A DNA stretch of 64,000 nucleotides from Clostridia bacterium. Its GTDB lineage: Bacteria > Bacillota > Clostridia > Oscillospirales > Acutalibacteraceae. Position 1 is the stretch's first letter, and each line of letters opens with the position of its first letter. The notes under the pieces are model-generated. The model saw only the letters and a program-made list of their open reading frames with translations, was not told the DNA's origin and ran no database searches. Location: NCBI GenBank assembly GCA_017416485.1, contig JAFQCH010000009.1, forward strand, positions 17,654-81,653, in the 5' to 3' direction. Of the stretch, positions 1 through 7,164 are shown piece after piece. A program made the translations under genes and the position numbers.

Positions 1-836
1 GTGAATTGGTTTGCGATTATCTGTATCATTGCGGTGTTACAAGCCTTGATTTTGTGGTTTGCACCCATGCGCACGAAGACCATGCGGGTGGGCTTGCCGA
101 TGTGATGAATGCCTACACTGTGACACAGGCGGTTTTTGCACCGTCGCTGACCGCTGATACTGCAAACTACAAAAATTTCCGCGATGCCTGCAAGGCGCAG
201 AAGCTGACACCGATTCATCCAACACTCGGCTCAACCATCTCCTTCGGGGATTGCGAAATTGAGTTTTTGGGTCCCGCCCTGGCAGATACCACCGACCTGA
301 ACGACAGTTCGATCGTGCTGAAGATCACCTATGAGGACACCTCTTTTCTGCTGACGGGCGATGCGGAAACGGCATCCGAATATGCCATGATCGACGAAGG
401 CTTTGACCTTTCGGCAGATGTGCTCGATGTCGGCCACCACGGCAGCTCCTCGTCCACCTCTTATGTATTTCTGCGGCAGGTCATGCCCGAATTTGCCGTC
501 ATCAGCTGCGGCACGGACAATGACTACGGCCACCCGCACGAAGAAGTGACAAGCCGCCTTGCGGATGCAAGGGTCATCACCTACAGAACCGACAAACATG
601 GTACAATTCAGGTGATTTCCAACGGCAAGGCACTCGCGTTTTATACCGACAATGACTTTGAGGCAGATATTCCCGATCCCCCGATTGTTAAGCAATACAT
701 CGGCAATATCAACTCCAAAAAGTTCCACCTGCCGACCTGCGGCAACCTGCCCGCAGAACACAACCGCATTTATTTTGCAAGCCGCGACACAGCGATAGCA
801 CAGGGCTATGCCCCCTGCGGCAGCTGCAAACCCTGA
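1..836 (+). CDS. ComEC/Rec2-like metallo-beta-lactamase-fold hydrolase with C-terminal Ada-type Cys motif (5' partial)
   Basis: The reading frame is open from the window edge, so the N-terminus is missing. The visible part begins inside a metallo-beta-lactamase fold of the competence/ComEC-like type: THAHEDHAGG is the metal-binding HxHxDH motif, DSSIVLKITYEDTSFLLTGD carries the second metal ligand region, and VGHHGSSSSTS is the late histidine motif. The last 45 residues hold FHLPTCGNLP and YAPCGSCKP, a four-cysteine pattern resembling the Ada metal-binding domain, often found at the end of such secreted or surface Clostridial proteins. Likely a secreted or surface hydrolase/nuclease-like enzyme; the substrate is not evident. 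A signal peptide would lie outside the window. The next feature downstream is a tRNA with its own promoter, so this gene ends its transcription unit here. Fold assignment is secure, function is inference. Confidence 0.8.
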   Translation, partial: ELVCDYLYHCGVTSLDFVVCTHAHEDHAGGLADVMNAYTVTQAVFAPSLTADTANYKNFRDACKAQKLTPIHPTLGSTISFGDCEIEFLGPALADTTDLNDSSIVLKITYEDTSFLLTGDAETASEYAMIDEGFDLSADVLDVGHHGSSSSTSYVFLRQVMPEFAVISCGTDNDYGHPHEEVTSRLADARVITYRTDKHGTIQVISNGKALAFYTDNDFEADIPDPPIVKQYIGNINSKKFHLPTCGNLPAEHNRIYFASRDTAIAQGYAPCGSCKP

Positions 837-866
837 CAATCGACATAAAAAGACTGCATTGGGCAG

Positions 867-895
867 TTGACAAAAGGCTCACTTCGGTGTAAAAT
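867..895 (+). promoter_or_regulatory. Sigma-A promoter of the tRNA-Arg gene
   Basis: TTGACA at 867-872, a 17-nt spacer, then TAAAAT at 890-895. The tRNA begins 20 nt after the -10 box, which fits a short 5' leader. Confidence 0.7.
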
Positions 896-914
896 AGACG
901 GGCAAAAAAAATGT

Positions 915-991
915 CCGTCCGTGGCGCAGTTGGATAACGCAGCAGATTCCGATTCTGAAGATCGGGGGTTCGAATCCCTCCGGGCGGGCCA
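915..991 (+). tRNA. tRNA-Arg, anticodon CCG, CCA encoded
   Basis: A full cloverleaf can be drawn. The acceptor stem is CCGTCCG (915-921) with CGGGCGG (981-987) including one G-U pair, the discriminator is G988 and CCA is encoded at 989-991. The T arm is GGGGG/CCCTC around TTCGAAT (964-980). The anticodon stem is CAGA/TCTG with loop TTCCGAT, placing CCG at 949-951, so it reads CGG arginine codons. The D stem is GCGC/ACGC with a weak inner pair. A promoter lies immediately upstream and an intrinsic terminator downstream, so it is a single-gene unit. Confidence 0.95.
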
Positions 992-998
992 AAAAAAA

Positions 999-1030
999 GG
1001 CAGTGACCGTCAGGTCGCCGTCCTTTTTTC
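999..1030 (+). terminator. Intrinsic terminator after tRNA-Arg
   Basis: Stem GTGACC (1003-1008) with GGTCGC (1013-1018) around a GTCA loop, extended by GG/CC, followed by a run of T at 1024-1029. The same GTCAGG-type loop recurs in the terminator near 2100. Confidence 0.75.
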
Positions 1031-1046
1031 GATTTCTGCTATACAA

Positions 1047-1161
1047 GGAGGGATTCGAAGGACGAGCGGCACAGAGAAACAGTCCGGGGGACTGTTTCGA
1101 CCGCGAGCGACCAAGCGCCCGCAGGCGCGCGAGTCGAATCCCTCCGGGCGGGCCAAAAAAA
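1047..1161 (+). repeat. tRNA-Arg 3'-end duplicate within a folded intergenic element
   Basis: The 28 nt from TCGAATCC through CGGGCGGGCCA and seven A at 1134-1161 are identical to the T arm, acceptor strand and CCA of tRNA-Arg at 970-997. The segment opens with GGAGGGATTCGA (1047-1058), the exact reverse complement of TCGAATCCCTCC (1134-1145), so the piece folds into a closed structure with inner hairpins AAACAGTCC/GGACTGTTT (1078-1098) and GCGCC/GGCGC. It could be an attachment-site remnant or a transcribed tRNA-like RNA. No protein-coding sense is apparent. Confidence 0.65.
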
Positions 1162-1190
1162 TTCCAAGTCGCAAGACTTGGAATTTTTTA
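1156..1190 (+). terminator. Strong intrinsic terminator after the tRNA-like element
   Basis: A perfect stem ATTCCAAGTC / GACTTGGAAT with a GCAA loop is flanked by A-run and T-run, so it can work in both directions. It directly follows the duplicated tRNA end. Confidence 0.8.
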
Positions 1191-1191
1191 T

Positions 1192-1460
1192 CCAATCCGA
1201 AGGATTGGTATGTAATCGCCGTCAGGCGTATGTAATCAGCGAAGCTGTATGTCATCACCGCAGGTGCATTTTCCTTCGGATTGATTACATGCAACACCTT
1301 GTGTTGATTACATGCATTTTCTTACAAAAATGATCACATACGACACTTCGTGTCGATTACATACCGCCTTGCGGCGGATTTCTTCCACGGCTCCGCCGTG
1401 ATTGTGCCCTTCGTGCAAGAGATTTTATAAAATGTTAATCCCCGTTGCTTGCCGCAACGG
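1192..1460. repeat. Array of about ten small hairpins with mirrored linkers
   Basis: This 270-nt gap holds successive short hairpins: AATCC-GAA-GGATT, GCC-GTCA-GGC, AGC-GAA-GCT, ACC-GCA-GGT, then AACAC-CTT-GTGTT, GACAC-TTC-GTGTC, CCGC-CTT-GCGG and CACGG-CTCCG-CCGTG, and lastly CCCGTTGC-TTGC-CGCAACGGG (1441-1460). The stems differ but pair within themselves. The first half is linked by GTATGTAATC, the second half by its reverse complement GATTACATAC or GATTACATGC, so the array is also a large imperfect inverted repeat centred near 1265. Function unknown. Confidence 0.8.
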
Positions 1461-1477
1461 GAATATTGCGTTACAAT
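1449..1477 (+). promoter_or_regulatory. Possible promoter of the XRE regulator
   Basis: TTGCCG (1449-1454), 17-nt spacer, TACAAT (1472-1477). The -35 lies in the right arm of the last hairpin of the array, which might couple the array to expression. Weak -35 match. Confidence 0.4.
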
Positions 1478-1512
1478 GCAGGTGACTACTGAAAGAAAGG
1501 AGGTCTTTTCTC

Positions 1513-2028
1513 ATGCTGAGCGAAAACATAAAGGCGATCCGAAAATCAAAAGGATTATCACAGGAGGAGCTTGCTGTCAAGTTGAATGTGGTTCGTCAGA
1601 CAATCTCAAAATGGGAGCAGGGCTTGTCGGTACCGGATGCTTATATGTTGATATCTTTATCGGAAGCCCTTGATACACCTGTCAGTGTTTTGCTTGGAGA
1701 AATTGTTGAACAGCCGGAATTAAATGATTTAAAGGTGATTTCTGAAAAACTGGAAATTATCAATTTACAGCTTGCTCTGAGCAGAAAAGCCAGGCAAAAA
1801 AAGTTAATAGTATTTTTCAGCCTGTTGGTAATTGCCATAATAACAATTTTTGCACTTTTAATCAAACTTGACAGTCCCTATCTGGAATGGGATTACAGTG
1901 ACCCTGAAATAGCCGTTGTCGGGGTTCTTCTTCATGCATTTGAGTGGATTTTTGTAAGGCTGTCCCCGCTTGCGCTTATCGGAGCGATTGCAGGTGTTTG
2001 CCTGGTCGTGAAAAAGAAGAAAAAATAA
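1513..2028 (+). CDS. XRE-family transcriptional regulator with C-terminal membrane segments
   Basis: 171 residues; ATG preceded by GAAAGGAGG. Residues 1-62 form a Cro/C1-type helix-turn-helix (LSENIKAIRKSKGLSQEELA, then VVRQTISKWEQG), a DNA-binding domain common in Clostridial regulators. Residues about 75-95 form a short, possibly coiled linker. Two hydrophobic segments follow, about 97-117 and 147-165, and the protein ends with a lysine cluster, so it should be anchored in the membrane with its HTH in the cytoplasm. Such membrane XRE proteins usually respond to envelope or signal inputs; the ligand here is unknown. No partner gene lies next to it, but the hairpin array sits directly upstream. 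HTH identification is secure; role is inference. Confidence 0.85.
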   Translation: MLSENIKAIRKSKGLSQEELAVKLNVVRQTISKWEQGLSVPDAYMLISLSEALDTPVSVLLGEIVEQPELNDLKVISEKLEIINLQLALSRKARQKKLIVFFSLLVIAIITIFALLIKLDSPYLEWDYSDPEIAVVGVLLHAFEWIFVRLSPLALIGAIAGVCLVVKKKKK

Positions 2029-2095
2029 CGGATAATTTCAAGCAGATCGGCAAATGCAATTTACTGATTTGTTGCCATTTCAAGCTGCAAACACC

Positions 2096-2137
2096 AAAAA
2101 GAGCAGTGGCTGTCAGGTCACTGTTCACTTTTTTTAG
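2096..2137 (+). terminator. Intrinsic terminator downstream of the XRE gene
   Basis: Stem GAGCAGTG (2101-2108) with CACTGTTC (2119-2126) including a G-U pair, followed by ACTTTTTTT. Confidence 0.7.
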
Positions 2138-2209
2138 TTCGTTGTACCTCCCCCACTATCCATTGCAATCCCACAATATTTATGTTACAACAATTATAAA
2201 CAAAAGCAA

Positions 2210-2326
2210 ATGGAGCCGTATGAATGCATCGATGCTGACGAAACGGTGGATGAGCTGTGCGGCTGTAACAATGCAATCGTTGATGTTTTATCTTTGCCGG
2301 ACATCCATTATTTTTATCTTTTGTGA
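2210..2326 (+). CDS. Possible 38-residue small protein, acidic
   Basis: ATG at 2210 opens a 38-codon frame (MEPYECIDADETVDELCGCN, then a hydrophobic end ...YFYLL). It is acidic with three cysteines. No good ribosome site is visible just upstream (AAACAAAAGCAA). It may be a genuine small ORF, the remnant of a decayed gene, or chance. The rest of the 2138-2368 gap shows nothing else recognisable. Confidence 0.2.
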   Translation: MEPYECIDADETVDELCGCNNAIVDVLSLPDIHYFYLL

Positions 2327-2368
2327 TAATCCGCCCCTTGCACATGCATCTTATTGCATACTTTCTTC

Positions 2369-2397
2369 TTGCAATTCTGAACAATTTTTGTTAATAT
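2369..2397 (+). promoter_or_regulatory. Sigma-A promoter of the esterase gene
   Basis: TTGCAA (2369-2374), 17-nt spacer, TAATAT (2392-2397), about 57 nt before the start codon. Confidence 0.55.
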
Positions 2398-2454
2398 GTA
2401 TACAGTGACAGTTTGTCGCGGTAAAAATAAAATATTTACAAGGAGGAAAGCATT

Positions 2455-3348
2455 ATGTTTGAAAAAATCATTGCATTTTTTATGGCAATCATCAATTTCC
2501 TCATGGGTCTTTTCGGGCTTGGAGGAGCGGGCGGACAGGAATACAACTGTCAGACATTCCTCGACATGTCCTACGGCACGCATGAACGGCAGGTTGTTGA
2601 CCTTTGTGTGCCCAACGGTGCATCGGGCGAGTTGGGCCTTGTGCTGTTCATTCACGGCGGTGCTTGGATCGGCGGAGACAAGCAAAGCTACGAAAGCGGC
2701 ATGAATTACGGCGCATCGAACCTCGGCATTGCAACGGCATCGGTGAATTACCGTTATATTTCGGATGATGTTGACCTTCTTGATGTGCTCGATGACATTG
2801 ATGCGGCACTTGCAAAAATCAAGGCAAAGGGTGCTGAAGCGGGTGTGAACATCAATAAAGTATTGCTGACGGGCGACAGCGCAGGCGGTCATCTTTCTCT
2901 GCTGTATGCGTATGCAAGAAAGAACACGGCTCCCATTGCACCCGTTGCGGTTATCAGCAACTCGGGTCCGACGGATCTCTATGACGATAATTTTTATCAC
3001 AACAATGCACTCGGTGACGAAGCGGCAATTTGCGATCTGATGAGCAAAGCCTGCGGTCAGCGGTTCTCGTATGCAAACAAGGAAAGCGCAAAGGATGCAC
3101 TTTACAGTGTTTCCCCCATCGCATATGTCAACGCGGACTGCGTGCCCACCGTTATCAACCACGGCAATGCCGATACGATCGTTCCGTTCTCGAATGCCCG
3201 GACACTCGATGCACTGCTGGCACAATACGGTGTTGAGCATGTTCTTAATGTTTACGAGGGTGCAGACCACGATTTAGGCAAAGATGAAGCGGCAAAGGAC
3301 AAAGCAGATGAACTGCTGTTCGGTTATATTGACAGATTCCTGAAATAA
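2455..3348 (+). CDS. Secreted or membrane-anchored alpha/beta-hydrolase (esterase/lipase, BD-FAE/HSL type)
   Basis: 297 residues; start follows ACAAGGAGGAAAGC. Residues 1-25 are hydrophobic (IIAFFMAIINFLMGLFGL), giving an uncleaved anchor or signal. The catalytic domain has the oxyanion motif HGGAWIGGDK, the nucleophile elbow GDSAGGHLS, the acid in HGNADTIVPF and the histidine in EGADHDL, all in the order and spacing of the esterase/lipase alpha/beta-hydrolases. It probably cleaves carboxyl esters such as acyl or feruloyl groups from sugars or small esters at the cell surface. It is a single-gene unit with its own promoter and terminator, followed by a sugar-type transporter gene, which is compatible with glycan use. 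Exact substrate cannot be told. Confidence 0.85.
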   Translation: MFEKIIAFFMAIINFLMGLFGLGGAGGQEYNCQTFLDMSYGTHERQVVDLCVPNGASGELGLVLFIHGGAWIGGDKQSYESGMNYGASNLGIATASVNYRYISDDVDLLDVLDDIDAALAKIKAKGAEAGVNINKVLLTGDSAGGHLSLLYAYARKNTAPIAPVAVISNSGPTDLYDDNFYHNNALGDEAAICDLMSKACGQRFSYANKESAKDALYSVSPIAYVNADCVPTVINHGNADTIVPFSNARTLDALLAQYGVEHVLNVYEGADHDLGKDEAAKDKADELLFGYIDRFLK

Positions 3349-3363
3349 TTATTTGGCATTTAT

Positions 3364-3391
3364 AACACCACCTCGCGTGGTGTTTTTTTTT
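3364..3391 (+). terminator. Intrinsic terminator of the esterase gene
   Basis: Stem ACACCAC (3365-3371) with GTGGTGT (3377-3383), loop CTCGC, followed by nine T. Confidence 0.85.
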
Positions 3392-3419
3392 GTTTATCCG
3401 TTTGTTTTGAACTATCATA

Positions 3420-3449
3420 TTGACAAAAAACACCTTTCAATGTTATTAT
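3420..3449 (+). promoter_or_regulatory. Sigma-A promoter of the transporter gene
   Basis: TTGACA at 3420-3425 and TATTAT at 3444-3449 with an 18-nt spacer. Confidence 0.65.
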
Positions 3450-3501
3450 TTTAAAGATAATGTTTCCCACCGTGGGTATACTGTTTCAAAGGAGCACTGT
3501 T

Positions 3502-5592
3502 ATGGAAAAAGAAAAAACAGGACTGATTACCAAAACCAAAAATCTGATTTTTACCGCAAAGAAATACTGGTCTGAACCCGCAAAGGGCAATTATATCCCC
3601 TACAAAGAAATTGTAAGCCTGAGTGGTGCGGGCTTCGGTGTGTATTGGATGGGACTTCTTGCTTCCGCGATCGGTCTTGATGCGTCGAACCTGGTGCTCG
3701 GTGCCAGCCTGGGGATCAAACCGATGGATTTGTATGTTATGATGGTTGTTGCCAATATTGTCGGCATTCCCCTCGGCATTTTCCGCAGCTGGTATTATGA
3801 CAATCACAAACTCAAGGGCGGTAAATTTTTGCCTTTCATAAGAATTTCGGGACTTCCGATCGTTCTTATTTCCACCGTTATGGTGTGGTTGCCGTATGAA
3901 CGGATGGAATACATAACCAAATGCGTGGTCGTTTGGTTCATGTATATGCTGCTGAATGTTTTCCTTTGCTTCTTCAACGAAAGCTATACCTATTTCCAGC
4001 AGATCATCACCCCCAATGCACAGGAACGTGCCAACGTAATGAGCATTTCGCAGGTCATTTATTCGTTGGCGCCCACCATTTCGGGACTGGTCGTTCCGCT
4101 TGTTGCAGGCCTTACATGGGGGCTTAACAACATCTGGACCTACAGAATAATTTATCCCATATTTACGGTGATCGGTCTTATTCTCACGACCATCTTTTTC
4201 CGCAAGGTCAAGGAAAGACTGATTCTGCCGAAAAAGCCGCAAGAACCCGTCAGAATGTTCGATGCCCTGCGTGAGGTTGCAAAGAACAAATATTTCTGGA
4301 TCATTCATGCAGCTGCATGGGTGGTGTTCCTTGAATCGGGCTACGGCGTCATTCTCAGTTGGTCGTTCATTTACGGTCACAGCGGTGACTACCAGGCTTC
4401 GCTGGGCATTGCAAACACCATCATCGGCAATGCCGCCCTGTGGTCGATGCTTCTTTGTCCGCTTGCCATCAAATATATGGGAAAAAGAAACATGCTCATC
4501 ACCGCCAATGCCATCAACATCGGCCTGCTGATGATACTTTATTTCACCTATCAGAATCTGATTCTCATCTGTGTGATCTGGTATCTCAACACATTTGTCA
4601 ACACCTTCTGGAACATTGTGCAACATCAGATCAGTGCAGACATGCGCGACTATCATCAGTGGAAAACGGGGGTGCGTGTGGACGGTCTGTTCGGCCCGCT
4701 CGGCATCATCGGTACCGTGATCGGATTCTTCACAGGCATGGTCTATCCGTCCATTTATGAAAAGATGGGGCTTCTGGATGACTACAATGTGCTTTATGAT
4801 GACACCATCCGCAACAATCTGTTTGAGGTGCTGATCATTTGCTCGGCAGTCGGTGCATTGCTGAACCTGATTCCCTACTGCTTCTATGACCTGACGGAAA
4901 ACAAGCACAAAGCCTATGTGGGTGTGCTGAAAATCCGTGCTATGTTTGAGAATCACACATTGGGCAAACTCGATGATGACGAACTTATGGATGCCATGGA
5001 TGTGATTACGCAGGCAAAAGAATACTTCGGCAAAGAAAAAATGTCCGCAAAGGGAGCCGGCAAGGAAGAGAAAAAAGAAATCAAAGAACACAACCTTGCC
5101 ATTGAACGTGCGGCAATCATCATGGAAGATCTGCACAAGTTCACCACCCCCGCAGGCAGAGCAAGAGTGCAACAGGCTAAAAACGATGTTGCCATGGGAA
5201 GATTGCATGCTTACGATAACATTGCAGAAGAACGCAAAGCCGCCAAAAAACTGCCCAAGGGAACCAAGGAAGAAAAAGAAATCCGCAATGATGCCATTAA
5301 GAATGCCCGCATGAAAAAAGAAGCCGCATCCCTGATTAAAAAATACGGCATTGACAACCTGCACGCACCCGACGAAGCCGTCAAGCAGGAAATTATGAAC
5401 AGAGAAGCAGCAAGCTTTTTTGACAGCCTGAAAATCAGACGCGAGCTCAAGGCATGGATGAAGCAACAGTCTGTTTACAACAGAGCCACCAAGCCCTATA
5501 CCGAAGCCGAAAGCCTGATAAAACAAGCGGAAAGCTACACCCATTACGAAGAACTGCAGGAAAAATATGTATATCTTTGCGGCATACAGTAA
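3502..5592 (+). CDS. MFS transporter of the GPH (glycoside-pentoside-hexuronide) type with long cytoplasmic tail
   Basis: 696 residues from ATG 3502, chosen because CAAAGGAG precedes it; the frame is open slightly further upstream. Residues about 40-475 contain some 12 hydrophobic segments. The layout, with a broken helix pattern and RKVKERLILPKKPQEP in the central cytoplasmic loop and ADMRDYHQWKTGVRVDGL in the second half, is typical of melibiose-carrier-like sodium or proton symporters (D-Y-x-x-W-K-T-G-x-R motif). The family imports sugars or glycosides. Residues about 490-696 form a highly charged, helix-rich cytoplasmic tail (KEKMSAKGAGKEEKKEIKEH) that GPH carriers usually lack; it could be a regulatory or partner-binding region. 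Substrate is unknown; the esterase upstream suggests glycan-derived sugars. Confidence 0.8.
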   Translation: MEKEKTGLITKTKNLIFTAKKYWSEPAKGNYIPYKEIVSLSGAGFGVYWMGLLASAIGLDASNLVLGASLGIKPMDLYVMMVVANIVGIPLGIFRSWYYDNHKLKGGKFLPFIRISGLPIVLISTVMVWLPYERMEYITKCVVVWFMYMLLNVFLCFFNESYTYFQQIITPNAQERANVMSISQVIYSLAPTISGLVVPLVAGLTWGLNNIWTYRIIYPIFTVIGLILTTIFFRKVKERLILPKKPQEPVRMFDALREVAKNKYFWIIHAAAWVVFLESGYGVILSWSFIYGHSGDYQASLGIANTIIGNAALWSMLLCPLAIKYMGKRNMLITANAINIGLLMILYFTYQNLILICVIWYLNTFVNTFWNIVQHQISADMRDYHQWKTGVRVDGLFGPLGIIGTVIGFFTGMVYPSIYEKMGLLDDYNVLYDDTIRNNLFEVLIICSAVGALLNLIPYCFYDLTENKHKAYVGVLKIRAMFENHTLGKLDDDELMDAMDVITQAKEYFGKEKMSAKGAGKEEKKEIKEHNLAIERAAIIMEDLHKFTTPAGRARVQQAKNDVAMGRLHAYDNIAEERKAAKKLPKGTKEEKEIRNDAIKNARMKKEAASLIKKYGIDNLHAPDEAVKQEIMNREAASFFDSLKIRRELKAWMKQQSVYNRATKPYTEAESLIKQAESYTHYEELQEKYVYLCGIQ

Positions 5593-5614
5593 GACTGATT
5601 TCAAAATAAAGGTC

Positions 5615-5643
5615 TTGCATTCAATACTTTAGTATGCTAAAAT
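5615..5643 (+). promoter_or_regulatory. Sigma-A promoter of glnA
   Basis: TTGCAT (5615-5620), 17-nt spacer, TAAAAT (5638-5643), 44 nt before the start codon. Confidence 0.6.
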
Positions 5644-5686
5644 AAAAAAGTGTAAAATATAAAAAAGGAACAGGAGTTGTAGGCTT

Positions 5687-7111
5687 ATGGCAAAAAGTGT
5701 TCAGGATGTTTTAGCTCTCATCAAAGAGAAGGACATTAAAATGGTAGACTTCAAAATGGTAGACATCAACGGCCAGTACCGTCATGTCACCATCCCCGCA
5801 CAGAATTTTTCGGAAGACACCATGAAAAGCGGCATCGGTTTTGATGCTTCCAACTACGGCTATGCCGTGGTCGAAAAAAGCGACATGGTCTTTATTCCCG
5901 ATCCCGATACCGCAATGGTTGACCCCTTCTGTGAGATCCCCACACTCACCATGACGGGCAATGCCATGATCATCGACACCCCCGAAAACAGACCCCTTGC
6001 ACAGTATCCGCGCAACATCATCCGTGCGGCGGTTGACTACATGAAGGCAAGCGGCGTTGCAGACGAAATGAAGATTCTGCCCGAATTTGAGTTTTATCTG
6101 TTTGACGATGTGACATGGGGCGTTGAACCGAACTACATCGGTGCATCCGTGGATGCTTCCCAGTCTTACTGGAACAGCACCACCGACGGAAAGGGTGTTA
6201 TTGTTCCCAAGCAAAAGAACTATCACATTGCAAAACCCTTTGACACCTCTTACGAATGCCGCAGTGAAATGTGCCTGCTGATGAAAGAAGCCGGCATTGA
6301 CATCAACTATCATCATCCCGAAGTTGCCGCATCAGGTCAGTACGAAATCGAACCGCAGCTCGGTGAAGTCGTGCACATGGCAGATGCAACCATGATGATC
6401 AAATACATCATCCACAACACCGCCCTCAAATACGGCAAGAGTGCAACCTTCATGCCCAAGCCCATCTACGGTGAAGCCGGCAGCGGTATGCACGTGCACA
6501 TGCTTCTGTTCAAGGACGGCGAGCCCGTTTTCTCCGACGACAACGGCTATTCCCACCTGAGTCAGACAGCGCATTACTTCATGGGCGGTCTGCTCAAACA
6601 CATCGGCTCTCTGTGCGCCATCACCAACCCGAGCACCAACTCCTTCAAGCGCCTTGTGCCCGGCTTTGAAGCACCCGTAACGGTCGGTTATGCCACTTCC
6701 AACAGAAGTGCGGTCATCCGCATTCCCGCTTATGCAAAAAGCCCCGACAAGCGCCGTTTTGAGCTTCGCAACCCCGACGCAACCTGCAACCCCTATTTCT
6801 GCTATGCCGCGATTCTTATGGCAGGTCTGGACGGTATCAAAAACAAGATCGATCCGCACGAAAACGGCTGGGGTCCCTATGACTTCAACCTCTTCCACCT
6901 GCCCGAAGAAGAAAAGGCAAAACTGCAGGGGCTTCCCACTTCCCTGCCTGCTGCACTCGATGCACTTGAAGCGGACTATGCTTATCTGACCGAAGGCGGC
7001 GTCTTCCCCGAAGAACTCATCAAAAACTTCATCAAAACCAAGCGTGCGGAATGTGCGGAAATTTCCAAGATCCCGCATCCCGTAGAATTTGAAAAATATT
7101 ACAACCTGTAA
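5687..7111 (+). CDS. glnA: Glutamine synthetase type I
   Basis: 474 residues, the normal length of a type I enzyme. It makes glutamine from glutamate, ammonia and ATP in the cytoplasm as a dodecamer. Visible family motifs are DPFCEIPTLTMTG and PRNIIRAAVDYM in the N-terminal beta-grasp part, EFEFYLFD (metal-binding glutamates), GQYEIEPQLG, the ATP-site region KPIYGEAGSGMHVHM, NPSTNSFKRLVPGFEAPV and RSAVIRIPAYAKSPDKRR. At the position where adenylylated enzymes carry the regulatory tyrosine (NLYDLPPEE) this one has NLFHLPEEE, so the Tyr is replaced by Phe and control by adenylylation is unlikely. Own promoter and terminator make it monocistronic. Regulation by GlnR-like or riboswitch elements is not seen. 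Confidence 0.95.
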   Translation: MAKSVQDVLALIKEKDIKMVDFKMVDINGQYRHVTIPAQNFSEDTMKSGIGFDASNYGYAVVEKSDMVFIPDPDTAMVDPFCEIPTLTMTGNAMIIDTPENRPLAQYPRNIIRAAVDYMKASGVADEMKILPEFEFYLFDDVTWGVEPNYIGASVDASQSYWNSTTDGKGVIVPKQKNYHIAKPFDTSYECRSEMCLLMKEAGIDINYHHPEVAASGQYEIEPQLGEVVHMADATMMIKYIIHNTALKYGKSATFMPKPIYGEAGSGMHVHMLLFKDGEPVFSDDNGYSHLSQTAHYFMGGLLKHIGSLCAITNPSTNSFKRLVPGFEAPVTVGYATSNRSAVIRIPAYAKSPDKRRFELRNPDATCNPYFCYAAILMAGLDGIKNKIDPHENGWGPYDFNLFHLPEEEKAKLQGLPTSLPAALDALEADYAYLTEGGVFPEELIKNFIKTKRAECAEISKIPHPVEFEKYYNL

Positions 7112-7120
7112 AAATGAAAG

Positions 7121-7155
7121 CACAGTCCGAATGCAAACGCTTCGGACTGTTTTTT
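7121..7155 (+). terminator. Intrinsic terminator of glnA
   Basis: Perfect stem ACAGTCCGAA (7122-7131) with TTCGGACTGT (7141-7150), followed by TTTTT. The next start codon lies only 10 nt after the T-run. Confidence 0.85.
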
Positions 7156-7164
7156 GGAGTAATT

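Noticed and set aside
867..1297. Open frames running through tRNA-Arg and the hairpin elements on both strands
   Set aside because: They translate structural RNA and terminator sequence; no ribosome sites or protein features.
1192..1460. CRISPR array
   Set aside because: Units are about 22-30 nt with self-complementary variable parts and linkers that change orientation halfway; there are no constant repeats with unique spacers and no cas genes.
3451..5604. A 717-codon minus-strand open frame opposite the transporter gene
   Set aside because: It has no ribosome site or recognisable protein pattern, is His/Phe/Cys-rich, and mirrors the codon bias of the plus-strand gene, whose product shows clear membrane helices and family motifs.
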